From: Hippophae tibetana
Lineage: Eukaryota; Streptophyta; Magnoliopsida; Rosales; Elaeagnaceae
NCBI GenBank assembly: GCA_037013495.1
Contig: CM072811.1
Coordinates: 27,799,659-27,863,658, forward strand
Length of the DNA stretch: 64,000 nt
Direction of reading: 5' to 3'
Shown: positions 1 through 12,700 of the stretch, piece after piece
Layout: each line of letters begins with the position of its first letter
Position numbering within the stretch: position 1 is the first letter of the stretch
The notes under the pieces: generated by a model
Databases searched by the model: none
What the model was told of the DNA's origin: nothing
The model's input: only the letters and a program-made list of their open reading frames with translations
Made by a program: the position numbers and the translations under genes

Positions 1-66
1 TCGAGGAATCTGATGTAGATGATACTTATAGTATCTATCTATAGGAAGAAAGTGAGTAAGAAATAA

Positions 67-480
67 TTGACTCAGAATATGAACACTCAAATTATGGATA
101 TACTTAATCAGAAGATGAATGATTTGTATATTATTACAAATCCAAATAGTACTTACATTAAAGTAGGACTAAAATTTAAAGTCTATACCACTTATCATTT
201 ACATGCATATATAGATACAAGAGCTAGTATGTGTGTAGTCAATAAATATGTATTTCTAGAATAACATTGAAAACATGCACCAAAAGATCTAATTGTAAGA
301 ATTGCTAATAATACTACAATAAATCTTAATATGGTATTAAAAGATACATATATAATGATAGGAGCAGAAAAGTTTCACACTCCTATCATATATCAATAGG
401 AAACAAGAGTTGATTTATTACTCAAAAATAATTTTCTAAACCTATATCAACCTTTCACACAATATTTTGACAAAATAAGT
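67..480 (+). pseudogene. Endogenous pararetrovirus fragment, aspartic protease region
   Basis: A decayed reading frame resembles the protease-containing part of a caulimovirus pol gene. A short open stretch at 67-264 holds a YIDTRAS motif where a retroviral-type protease would have DTGAS, so the active-site glycine is replaced by arginine. Homology continues past a stop at about 262-264 in the same direction, ending near 480 with an 'NNFLNLY'-like segment. The same order of motifs recurs in the longer viral copy at 30960-31330. It is not functional: there are several in-frame stops and no flanking polymerase. The fragment starts near the window edge, so more viral sequence may lie to the left. 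Family assignment rests on motif order and on similarity to the second copy. Confidence 0.55.
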
Positions 481-1564
481 CTCACAACCTTAGAAAGAGA
501 TACTATCTATGCTTCAAAAATAACAAAAACTTTAGCTAAGTTTATAGTCAATTTCTAACCGACTTTAATGTCTATTTATGTAGTAGTGATACCCAAATTT
601 ATTGTTCTATATCTTGATACATAAAGATTTGAACTTATCAAAGGCTTTATATTTTTTCTCATTTGGTGCGAGCAAATGATCTCAATAGTCACTGCCTATG
701 GATTGGAGTTTTATATTGAGAGTTCAATTTGTCCTCTCTCTCAAGTTATTCTTGGTACAACAATCTTAAATCTTGAATTTGTTTCATAAAATTGCTATAA
801 CAACATTTTGAAAAGCTAGATTTATAGCTCAATGAGTGCATCTATAAGTGCTCATTTAGCTCAAGTTGGTTTAGCTGTTGAAATATGGTGCACTAGAAAA
901 AGTTTTTGTTGTTTCATCTAGTGCTGTTGTCCTTAAATCTATTACATAAACAATACTTCATAATAATAAATAATTTCTTTGTACTAAAATATCATGCTAA
1001 AAGCGAAAATACATTAGTAGAGTGAGATAGGAGATAAAGAACACTATTACATCAGTATTGATAATTGTGAAGTACATTATTCTTATTTTAGTATTCTTTT
1101 TATCCTTATATAACATAATCATCACAAAAACAATCAATATTTTATAATTATATTAGATTTACTCTATGAATTTAAGTCTTTTATTTATTTAAAATATATA
1201 ATAAATTTATAATATTTTAAATAAAAGTGTTTATAATCTTAAATGAGACAAATTGAATATTACATATACCAATATGCTATTGGACCCATTTTAATAAATA
1301 AAACCACAAAAACAACTTAGATACATATATTATTACTTGATAAAAAGAGACAAGGATTTGATTTTGATTAAAAAATAATTATAAAATAATATATTTTATA
1401 TCTAATTTATATATTTTTAATATTAAAAAAATATTCAAGTTATTATTTTTACTTAAATATCGTTCAAATTAAAATATAATCATTTATATATAATTTAAAA
1501 AATTTAAAAAAAAATACCATGATTTCTATTATCATGGAGTTAAATAAAATATAAGCAAAGAAGA

Positions 1565-1750
1565 ATCTATATAGGGAGAAATTATATATTGATATTGGAC
1601 TACTAATGATGTGATGCTCCAAGCTAATTAGGAGAAATATAATTATAATATTTTTTTAAAATCACAAATGTCAACAATGATAATATTATTAGGTAGCATC
1701 ACATAATTTATTCATGGAATAATGTATAATTTCTACTATATAGGTTTCCA
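1565..1750. repeat. Imperfect inverted repeat (MITE-like or foldback hairpin)
   Basis: The left arm (about 1565-1620) and the reverse complement of the right arm (about 1692-1750) share blocks such as CTATATAG, AGAAATTATA and ATGTGATGCT in the same order, separated by a loop of roughly 70 bases. A transcript could fold into a long stem. A short non-autonomous DNA transposon is the simplest reading. A miRNA precursor is possible, but no known mature miRNA is recognised. Confidence 0.5.
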
Positions 1751-4386
1751 ACTAAAATACACTATAATTCACTCAATAAAGTTAATAAAGATAATCAAAT
1801 ACAACATTTAATTTAATAATTGAAATTATTTTCATATTTAATATTATTCAAAAAGATTTTATTCATGTTATTTTTATTTTTATAAATTTTAGAATTAATT
1901 TTTATAATTTACTAATAATAATAATAAGCTAGGCAGTGACATCAGCTTCGGGGGGGACAACCATCAAAGCCATGCGCACATTAGAGCGGTCCTGCACCTT
2001 GTCCTTGTATAAATTCCTTTTATATTCTCAGCTCCATCCCATTCTCAATTAAATTTATCTCACACTTTTTTTATATATAACTAATACATAAATAATTTAA
2101 TTATTTAATATAATTTTATTTTTAATAATTAATAAAAAATGTATATTTATTTATATTGTAATAGTAATGAATTTATGTTTTTTCCTGTAAAATAAAAATA
2201 AAATTCTATAAATAAGTGATTATATATAGTATGTAATTAAACAGATTATTTATTGAATTAAGCAAGTAATTTAACACACCTCTTAACCAACGTCAAACTA
2301 GTAGTACCTACTTCACACAGGTATATGTTCCTCACCATTCTAAAATTTGCATTCATTCATATTCAAATTCAAGTGGTGTCATTCGTGTTGGCCATCAATG
2401 ATGTAAAGAATTTAAAGTTTATTTTACAATGTAACTATTTTCTATATAAAGGGTTTCATTTTTTAATAGAAAAAATAAAAATAGAAACAAAAATAAAACA
2501 TATATTAATTTTTTATGTATATTTTCTAATGTTGTAAGAAAATAAACACATATTTTTTTAATGAGTGGTTAAAAATAAAACCAATTGAATAATTTGATCA
2601 TTTATGTTTTAAAATAAAAAAATTAAATTAATTGTTTGGAGATGAACGGTATATTTTTAATTTTAGAAAAAAACAATAAAAATAACACATCTTAAAATTT
2701 ATAACCTTAAAAATAAAACCCTTTATGCATAACTCATTTATTTTTACAATTAGAAAAAAAATAGTACATTGTTTTTTTTATTAAATGTCATTAAAATTAA
2801 ATTACGATTATTTAAATTCGTTTAATTAAACATCATTTATTTTATTTTTTGAAAAAATATATGACACCTTTAAATATTATTTGTATAATTATTTATGTAA
2901 TTTTCCTTTAATTTATTTTGGTACTTATCCTCTCTATTTTCGTAGACAATTTACACTAAGACAATAAAAAATTCACATTTTATCATAACCCAAATTTGGC
3001 ATTTTTCATATTATCTTGAATATTCACCAAGAGATGTGCAAGCAGTACTTCAATTTGGCACACTTATGCACTTTCATTTCAAAAGGACACATGCATGCTA
3101 TGAAATGTTTTTAGAATTAATTGCAGGTTAATTATCTTTTAATTTTAATTTTAAGGTAATTTTAAGGTAATGATGTTAGTAAATACTTTTATTATTATCA
3201 TTAAAAACGTGGATATGTTTATTTTATTTTTATAATTACTTTTTAATTTAATGTTATTATTATTGGATTAAATTTTCGTTCATTCATGAGTTATAATATC
3301 ACCCTATTTACACTACACCAAATTACATTTTTAGGGCATTTATACGAGGAAAAAAGATACAAAAGGTTTTGTAATTGTTACAAAATTAACATATTAATCA
3401 CGTAATAAAATAACATTTTAAAAATATTTAATATAATTTAATTAAATAACGTATAATATTGAAATTATCTAAATGAAAGTCGATAAATCTGAAATGATAT
3501 GTTCAATTTTTTTGTTAAGTAGTAAAGATATATGAATTAAATATAAATAATATTATTTTTATAGTTATAAATTTTAAAAAATATTATATTTATAATAATT
3601 TATGAAATACCACTAGAATAAACTAATTAGAGACACACTCAAATTGGCATTTTTATTTATTATAAGTTAAGTTTGATACATATATTAAAATTATATAAAT
3701 TTATATTCATATTATCTATATTATGTAACATAATCAAATTATTTTTAAAAAAATAAAAGTGATATATTTAGATTATCTTAAATAATTGCATTATGCGAAA
3801 TTGTGCCGTAATTAGCATTTCACCTAACTACATATGGATCAATTTTTTTCTTCCCAGATAGAAATGCTAAATATACTTAAATTTATGAACAATGTTAAAT
3901 AACACAATTCTTTCTATAAAAGAGTTTATCAGTTCTTTCACAACATGCATTAATTATTCTCGAAAAATTATAAAAATTAATATAAAAGAAATTCACCTAC
4001 ATATTTACATGTTTTTCTAAGAAAAATTATTTAATATTCTTAAAATATATGATTATGTAATATTTTAAGTCAATAAAATTTAAGATTGTTATATTTTTTT
4101 TGAAAAAAATACTCAATACTTAAAAAAAGTAAGCATTTAATTGATTATAGTATACTCAAAAATCAATAAATAACACATAATTTTCCATATTCATGTATGA
4201 TAAGAGATTTTTTAAATTTATAGAAATTATTTATTGTTATAAGAATACATGATTATTTGATATTTAAGACCATGTAATTAAAAATTAATATAATATTTTT
4301 CTTTAAAAAAATATCAAATAGAAGATAGAGAAAGAATAAAAATAATATAATTAAAAAATAAAGAATAATAATTTTAAATTTATACC

Positions 4387-4430
4387 CATATATATATATA
4401 TATATATATGTATATATGTGTGTATGTATA
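4387..4430. repeat. TA/TG microsatellite
   Basis: A run of alternating TA dinucleotides passes into TATG/TGTG repeats. It is a simple sequence repeat with no associated gene. Confidence 0.85.
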
Positions 4431-5449
4431 ACTATTATAATTAGTATACTTTATAAGTTAATTTTCTAACTTTCTTGTTTGGGCAAGCATTTTAACCTAA
4501 AAAGGAGATCGGATGATGTTGTATGAAAGTTATAGACAAACAGACAAGCTATTCAGAGCCCCATTTGGAGCAATTAGACAGTTACACAGTGTCCCAGTGA
4601 AATGGTGCTCCTCTTTTTGTTTCCTATCTTTTTCTCTATCGACAAACGCGTGCCAAATTCTTGATAACGTCATCAATAACTCATATAGGAGTAGGGTTGT
4701 GATTTTATCTAAATAGAAATTACTATTAATGTAAAAAAGTTCTAACTTTATTTAATAAAATATAATTAATATTTTGTATATTTTTATTGTAATAATATCA
4801 AAAATTATTATATAAACATCATTATCATAGTAGATATTTTTAGTCATTATTTTAGTAATTTTTTTTCAATTTTAGAGAATTTTTTTCTTAAAACATATAC
4901 TAAAACTCTATTACTAATGTTTAAATTAATCATAAGCAACTTTTCTTCTCCTAAAAATATGATCTCAAAACCTAAAATTAATAAGAAATAACTAAAATGT
5001 CTAAAAATGTAACGATTAGATGATTAAAGTGTCAAAAATACAATAGTAAAATTTTTAAAATGTATAAAAATATAACAATAATATGACTAAGTACACCAAT
5101 TTTAAAAAATATAATTAATATATTAAATTTGTGAAAATAAAGCTATAATCTTACATTTATTTCTTTTTTTCCATTTAACATTATAGGTAAATTCAAAATT
5201 TAATTTTTAAGTTGATTTATCTGTGTTTTCTTTATTTTTATTTTTTTCGTATTGAATTTAATTATTGGAAGACATTGTTATTAGTTTGAAGCTAACTCTA
5301 ACCCTAAAAACGCAAATGGGTTTTCTCTCTTTCTCCATATAATATATTAAGTGAGTTCAAAATTTAATCTTTAATCTAACCAAAAAGTGATTTTTGTTGG
5401 TTGTTTAGTTTGATTATTTTACCATTTTGTCATATACTCTATTACTTAA

Positions 5450-6751
5450 TTGGAAGACATTAATTATTAAAACGGAAACCCCGTTCTTGTTGAATTGAAT
5501 CATTTCCACCATTCACCAACACAAGACAGCATCATTAGTACATACCTCTACTTCTATTTGTCCGTTTCTCAAATTCATCTCCAAACTCACCCTCTCTCTT
5601 TTAATAATAAAAAATAAAACTCATCATTTCTTTTCATCTCCATCTATCCTTTTTTACTCTATTTTTTTTTTTTTGTAAGATTTCATTTTTTTCTCTTAGG
5701 ACGATAATGAATTATTAAGATTATCAATTAAGTCAGATGATAATATGTTTTTATTTAGAATTAATTATTAATTATTTTACATTGGTAAAGATATCATGTT
5801 TTTTTAGAATTATAAATAAAAAATTTGGTAAAAAATTTCTACCACAGGACAATTTATTTGATTTTATAATTTTTATACACTTATATGTTTGACTTTGAAG
5901 TAAGATAGTATGATATAAAATAAAATTATACGATTACTTAAAATTTAGTATCATAGATTTATATCATATTGGATATTTTATTTAATCTGTCTAAAATTTT
6001 AATTTTAAAATTATATATCTTGATTTTTTCTATACTCTTAAATTAAAAATATTTTTATTTTAAAATATAAGAAAAATATAAAAATAAATAAATTATTGAT
6101 TTAAATAATTTTTTATAATGAGATTAAAATTAAATATCTTGATTTTTTCTATACTCTTAAATTAAAAATATTTTTATTTTAAAATATAAGAAAAATATAA
6201 AAATAAATAAATTATTGATTTAAATAATTTTTTATAATGAGATTATTTTGATGGGTAAAAAAATAACATAAAATAAATTAAATATTATTTTAAATATAAT
6301 TAATTTTATTAAATTATATTATATAGGTTGTAAACAAATATGAAACAAAATAATTATAATACTTAATATATTCAATATTATATATCAAATATACGAATGA
6401 ATGTTATTTATATACACGCGCTAATTTAAAGGAAACAAAAATGGTGTGGTGGTCGCTTCACCACCAAATGAGCTGATGATTATATTTGATAACACATGTC
6501 ACCTTTATAATAATTTGGAAGCTTCATTATTTCTTTGTTAAATAATAAGATTATTAGTATTATATTCTACTTAAAAAAAATCCCTTTTCACGTTTTTGTT
6601 CAGTTTTCATGTTTTTTCTATCTGTCATCTTTCTATAAGTCCCCATTGGTTATGATATAAAGATGATGAAATAAAAGAGAACTAGTGGTGTGTATAATAT
6701 ATGTTTATGGTGAATTTGATGCAGTACTAGCTACCACCATCAACTAATATA
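5450..6751 (+). promoter_or_regulatory. Putative promoter and 5' leader of the NAC gene
   Basis: Two layouts are possible. A TATA-like TATAATATA near 6695-6703 would give a very short leader. Alternatively, the pyrimidine-rich, more balanced stretch at 5465-5676 looks like a plant 5'UTR; it is followed by a GTAAGA donor-like site near 5677, and a TTTGATGCAG acceptor-like site lies at about 6715-6724, just upstream of the ATG. The second layout implies a leader intron of about 1 kb. Neither is proven from sequence alone. Confidence 0.35.
6008..6245. repeat. 119-bp tandem duplication
   Basis: Two adjacent copies (about 6008-6126 and 6127-6245) are almost identical; each contains 'atcttgattttttctatact' and ends with an 'ataatgagatta'-like stretch. 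The near identity implies a recent local duplication. It sits about 500 bp upstream of the NAC start codon. Confidence 0.8.
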
Positions 6752-9700
6752 ATGGAGTCCAGTACTGTCCCACCTGGTTTCCGGTTTCATCCAACCGATG
6801 AAGAACTTGTTGGATATTATCTTAGAAAGAAAATTGCTTCTCAAAAGATTGATCTTGATGTTATTAGAGAGATTGATCTATACAGAATTGAACCTTGGGA
6901 CCTTATAGGTATGTAAAACCCTATCTTACCTTTTTTCTTCTTGTCATACTAGGGTTTCATTCCCTTTGAGAGTTTAATTTAGATAAACTCTTTTAGGGTT
7001 TCTACAAACTATCGAAGGAAACTATATATATATTAACATATGTCAACTTTCTTGAATAATTATTTATTTTGACTTATGGTCTAGTAGATAATTAAAACTC
7101 TTAATTTGTTTTTCTGTTTTAAGTTAGCGGTTTGATTTTATGATTAACAGAAACATGTCGGATCGGATATGAAGAGCAAAATGAGTGGTATTTCTTTAGC
7201 CATAAAGATAAGAAATATCCAACAGGAACAAGAACAAATAGAGCAACAATAGCTGGATTTTGGAAAGCAACGGGAAGAGACAAAGCAGTTTATAGTAAGA
7301 CTAAACTCATTGGTATGAGAAAAACACTTGTTTTCTATAAAGGAAGAGCTCCAAATGGTCAAAAGACAGAATGGATTATGCATGAGTATAGACTTGAATC
7401 AGATGATCAAAATGGATCTCCACAGGTAAGTTTATATATTACTTAGTTATCATCTATCTTATATCTTTGACATTATCGAATTGAGCTAGCAAATCTCATA
7501 CCTTTAATTAGAAGTATATATAAAATCATATATTTGTATTACTTGATAGTTTTGATAGAAGAATTATTTATTATTTTGGATTAAGTGACATATATATTCT
7601 CAATTAATCATATTAAGAAAATACTTAGCACTAAACAAACTAACATGTGATTGTTGGAATCTAGCATGTGATATATACCGGGATATATACTAATGACTAA
7701 TCTCTTGTTTTGATAAGCTAGTTCATGTCACTTATATATAATTGCTTCACATATAGGCTATATATGTGGTAGTATAGTAGAGTAAAGTAGAGGAATTATA
7801 GATGCTATCCACATATATCTCTCTCTTATATATTCCCTCCTCGTTTTATATGTTTATTTAGGAATTATTAGGTGACTATTTTCCAATCACTCTTTTAAAT
7901 AAGTCAAAAGTTTATTCTTTCATATATAAAGCCATGTTTATTTTCGTTTCTATCAATTCATTTCTTTTTATAGTACAACTTTGATCTGTTCATTCTCATG
8001 AGTTTGTCGAAAGCAAAATTATTTTACTTCTCCACTTAATAGCTAAAAGGGGAGAAAACAAAAATGGAACTTCATTTTCCTTTAGAATATGTATGACATA
8101 TATGCAACTTCTCTCAACAATTTTAGAAGTGATACCCAAAATAAATATCCTAAAGCAGAAAAAATAATGATGAGTTTGTGACTCTCTTTTTTTAATCCAT
8201 ACCCACTTATTTATTAAAGTGTGGACAACTATTAAAATTGGTTGGATTCGATTTTGATTATTTCTATTTAAAATTGTAGGTTCAATCAACTGAACTATTA
8301 AATAATTTCCTATAATAGTCTCATTATCCAATCTTCCCCATAAGACTTTAGATATTGTTACATTGATTAACTTCACATTTATACCTTACAAAACTCTTAT
8401 CTTAATTGTATGCTCTCTCTATCACTTCGAGTTCAAACAATTTGGTGTATTTGGTGTGCATGGTTCAAATATAACTAGCTCTAATGACATATTGGATTGT
8501 GGGGATGTTTGTTTATGATATTGTTAACGATGGTTTCCAATTAAAAACTGTTTAAAAAAAATGCTTTCAAGAATAGGCTGTTGGAAAATTATGGATCAAA
8601 GCTCTGAAAAACTCAAGAACACTCAAGAACACTCAAGAACAATTTTCCAGAAACACTCAGAAATTATTGAATTTTTGTTTCTGATTTCTTTTTCTTGATT
8701 ATTACATTGCTACTTAGAGGTATTTATAGAAACAACTAATAAATCTAAGCCACACAATCTAAACCTACCAAAACAATCTAAACCATACACTTATCTTCTT
8801 ACCTAACCCATTAATTTTTCTTCTTCCCACCAACCATGAGCTGTATCCTTATCAATCCAGATCATCACCATAGAAGCTTCCACGAGCTGGACTTCAAATG
8901 GGCTAGAATATTTCAAAGTTTGTTTTTTTTATTTCTTTGGGCTTGTAAACAAGTTTACAAATCAACACTCCTCCTTAAACTTGTTTTATGATGCCGAGCA
9001 AATTTCTCAATCTGACAAAGTCTTCTTGCTTGAGCGGTTTAGTGAAGATGTCGGCAATTTGATCTTGTGATTTTACATACTCGAGTTGTACATCCTTTCT
9101 TGTGATGCACTCCCTGATGTAATGATATCGAGTATCTATGTGTTTGCTTCGATCATGGAAAACAGGATTTTTGGCTAAGGCAATGGTTGACTTGTTATCG
9201 ACACAAATTTTGGTTGGATCTTCTTGTGTCATACTTAGCTCCTTTAACAAGTTTCTCAGCCAAATTGCATGGCAAACACATGAGGTAGCTGCTACATATT
9301 CTGCTTCACAACTAGACAAGGTGACAATCGGTTGCTTTTTCGACATCCATGTAAAAGCGGTATCTCCCATGAAAAACACAAATCCGGAAGTGCTTTTTCG
9401 ATCGTCTATATCTCCACCAAAATCGCTGTCACTATATCCAACAAGCTTGTAATCATTAGAAGCTGAATAGAACAAGCTAAAATTAATTGTACCTTTCAGA
9501 TAGCGTAGGATTCTTTTTGCAGCTTTGAAATGGGTGATTGTCGGTTTCTCCATATAACGACTAATCAATCCAACGGCATACAAGATGTCAGGCCTTGTGC
9601 ATGTGAGATAACGCAGACTTCCAACTAAACTTTTGAAAAATGTTGGATCCACACTTTCACCATCTTCATGCTTGGATAGTTTGATTCCACATTCCACTGG

Positions 9701-12700
9701 TGTGTTGATCGGCGTGGAATCGTTCATTTTGAACTTCTTTAGTATCTCCCTTGCATAGCTTTCTTGAGAGATGAATATGCCTTCTTCCTTTTGTCTCACT
9801 TCAATTCCAAGGTAGTATGCCATTAACCCGATATCTGTCATTTCAAACTCTCGGGTCATCACCTTCTTAAAATCTTCAAATAGCTTCGGATTACTTCCAG
9901 TGAAGATAAGATCATCTACGTATAGGCAGACGATTAGAATATCGCCACCTTCAATCTTGACGTAGAGTGAATATTCATAGGGACACTTGGTGAAGTTGTT
10001 CTCCAGAAAGTACTTGTCGATGCGGTTATTCCATGCTCTTGGTGCTTGCTTTAACCCATAAAGAGCTTTCTTCAACTTCAATACCTTGTCTTTGTGACCT
10101 TTTGCTTCATAGCCTGATGGTTGATTAATGTAGACTTCTTCTTCAAGGACTCCGTTTAGAAAAGCAGATTTTACATCCATTTGATGTATCTTCCACTTAT
10201 TTTGAGCTGCCAAAGAAATGATTAGTCTTATAGTTTCTAATCGAGCAACAGGAGCAAATACCTCATCATAGTCAATTCCAGCCTTTTGACTATATCCTTT
10301 TGCTACTAGTCTTGCCTTGTGTCTTTCAATCTCTCCCTTAGCATTCCTCTTTGTCTTGTACACCCATTTGACACCTATTGCCTTATGCCCTTTGGGAAGT
10401 GAAACAGGTTCCCATGTGTCGTTCTTCTCTATTGCATTGATTTCTTCGTCCATCGCATCTCTCCACTTCTTCTCTTGTACAGCTTCTTGAAAGCTCACTG
10501 GTTCACAATCAGCAAAGAGACAAAATAAGGTAAGATTATCTTGTCGTTCTGTTACCTCATAAAGATCTTGGAGATTTCGTGTACGTGTCATGGCTCTTTC
10601 ACTTCCACTTGAAGATGATGATGAATCTTCATGAGTGGTTGGAATTGGTGAAGTAGGTGGAGTCGTTGGCTCTTGTTGAATTTCTACAGATTGCTCCCTT
10701 ATTGTCTGTTCATCTTCTTTAAACTGAGGAAAGAAATTGAAGTTATCTGCATGAGAGTTAAAATCCCATTCTCCTTCTTCGTCGAATACCACATCTCGAC
10801 TAATCACAATCTTCTTATTGTGTGGGTTGTACAATTTATAGCCTTTTGAATTAGCATCATAACCGATGAAGATAAAACTCTCGCTTTTATCATCAAGCTT
10901 CGTTCTTCTCTCATCTGGTACATGAACATGTGCTATACTTCCAAAGACTCTTAGGTGGGAAATACCAGGCTTTCTTCCACTCCATGCCTCTTGCGGTGTC
11001 TTTCCCCATACACTTCTTGTTGGAGATCGGTTTGACAAGTAAACTGCACATGCTACTGCTTCTGCCCAAAAATCTTTGGGTAGTTTTTTGCTTTTGAGCA
11101 TGCTTCGTGCCATATTGAGGATTGTTCGGTTCTTTCTTTCAGCTACACCATTCTGTTGGGGGGATCTTGGCACTGTTAAAGATCTATGAATTCCATTTGC
11201 TTCACAGAACTCTTGAAACTCCTTGGATGTAAATTCTCCACCTCGGTCTGATCTCATGGCTTTGATTTTTCTACCGCTTTCTCTCTCCACTGTAGCTTTG
11301 AACCTTTTGAATACTTCAAAAACTTCTGATTTCTGTTTCAAGAAATATACCCAAGTTTTTCTTGAAAAATCATCAATAAAAAGAAGAAAATAGTTACTGT
11401 TACCGAGAGAGCTAGGCTTGATCGGTCCGCACACATCAGTATGGATTAGCTCCAGTGGCTTCTTGGCTCTTGAGTTTGACTCCTTTGGAAAGCTTTTTCG
11501 GAATTGTTTTCCGAGTAGGCACCCTTCACAAAGCTGATCAGGATGGTTAATGCAAGGTAGTCCCTTCACCATCTCTTTCTTAGACAACAGCTCCAATCCT
11601 CCAAAATTGAGATGTCCAAATCGAAGATGCCATAGCCACGATGCATCTTTATAGCAGGCTTTCAGACACTTTGCAATGTCGTTTTGTATGTTGATCAAGA
11701 ACATTCTATTCTTTGACATCGGTACGTTAGCAATGAGGTTATTCTTATCATCTTTTATAGAAAGATTATAATCCTTCATATGAATATCATAACCTTTCTC
11801 TAACAATTGTCCTAAACTTAAGATGTTACTTTTCATATTTGGGACATAGTAAACATTGGAAATAAATTGATGTTGCCCATCTTTCAAACGAATAAGAATG
11901 TTACCTCTTCCTTTCACTGCTACGTTTGAATCATCTCCAAATGAGACATTTCCACTTACTAACTCATCTAGTTCCACGAACATGTCTTTCCTTCCACACA
12001 TATGGTTGCTTGCACCGCTGTCAAGATACCAGGCATTTGGTTGACTACTATCACCCTCCTTCCGTGCTAGAAAAAGAGTTTCTTTCTCATCTGTCTTCTC
12101 CTCTATGTAGTTGATTTTCTCATCTACTCTATTATTAGGAGTTCTACATTCTGAAGCATAATGTCCAAATTTCTGACAATTATAGCATTGAACTTGAGAT
12201 TTGTCATACCTTGAGTTCATATTACCTCTTCCTTGACTTTGTGTTGAGCTTTCTGCTCTCTCAAAGTTGTTGGAATTGTTGTTGTAATTCCAACCTCGTC
12301 CACGACCGTGGCTTCCACCTCGTCCACGACCTTTACCTCTACCTCGGCCACGTTGGTTTCTGTCATTGCCTTGGCTTTCATGCTTATCTTTGAATTGCAT
12401 CTTGAAGAGTTGCTCAGTGATCCCTTGCTTCTTCTTATGCTTTTCTTCATATGCTTGTAATGACCCATTGAGTTCATCAATGGTCATTTCTTCCAAATCT
12501 TTTGTTTCCTCAATCGTCACGACGATGTGTTCAAATTTGGAATCTAATGAACGAAGTATCTTTTCCATTATTCTAACATCTCCCAACATCTCACCGTTTC
12601 TTTTTAATTGATTAGAAACAACTGCGACTCTCGAGAAATAATCAGAAACAGATTCGGAAGCTTTCATATGTAGAGATTCAAACTCACCTCTTAGTGTTTG

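Larger units (their letters stand above)
600..6007. other. AT-rich gene-free upstream region
   Basis: No convincing gene is seen. Most of this stretch is low-complexity A/T sequence. Exceptions are a long imperfect hairpin at 1565-1750, a short GC-rich patch at 1927-2040, a TA/TG microsatellite at 4387-4430, and a more balanced patch at 4450-4715 whose 67-codon open frame has no recognisable domain. The stretch at 600-900 has more even composition but matches nothing I recognise. Confidence 0.6.

Noticed and set aside
4513-4716. 67-codon frame in a balanced-composition patch
   Set aside because: No recognisable domain or splice partners; could be part of an unknown repeat.
7996-8376. 126-codon antisense open frame in NAC intron 2
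   Set aside because: No domain, start context or codon pattern supports it, and AT-rich intron sequence can stay open by chance. It may be old repeat DNA.
9138-9452. Plus-strand open frames inside the Copia-1 polyprotein (also 11926-12611)
   Set aside because: They are shadows of the intact minus-strand gag-pol frame.
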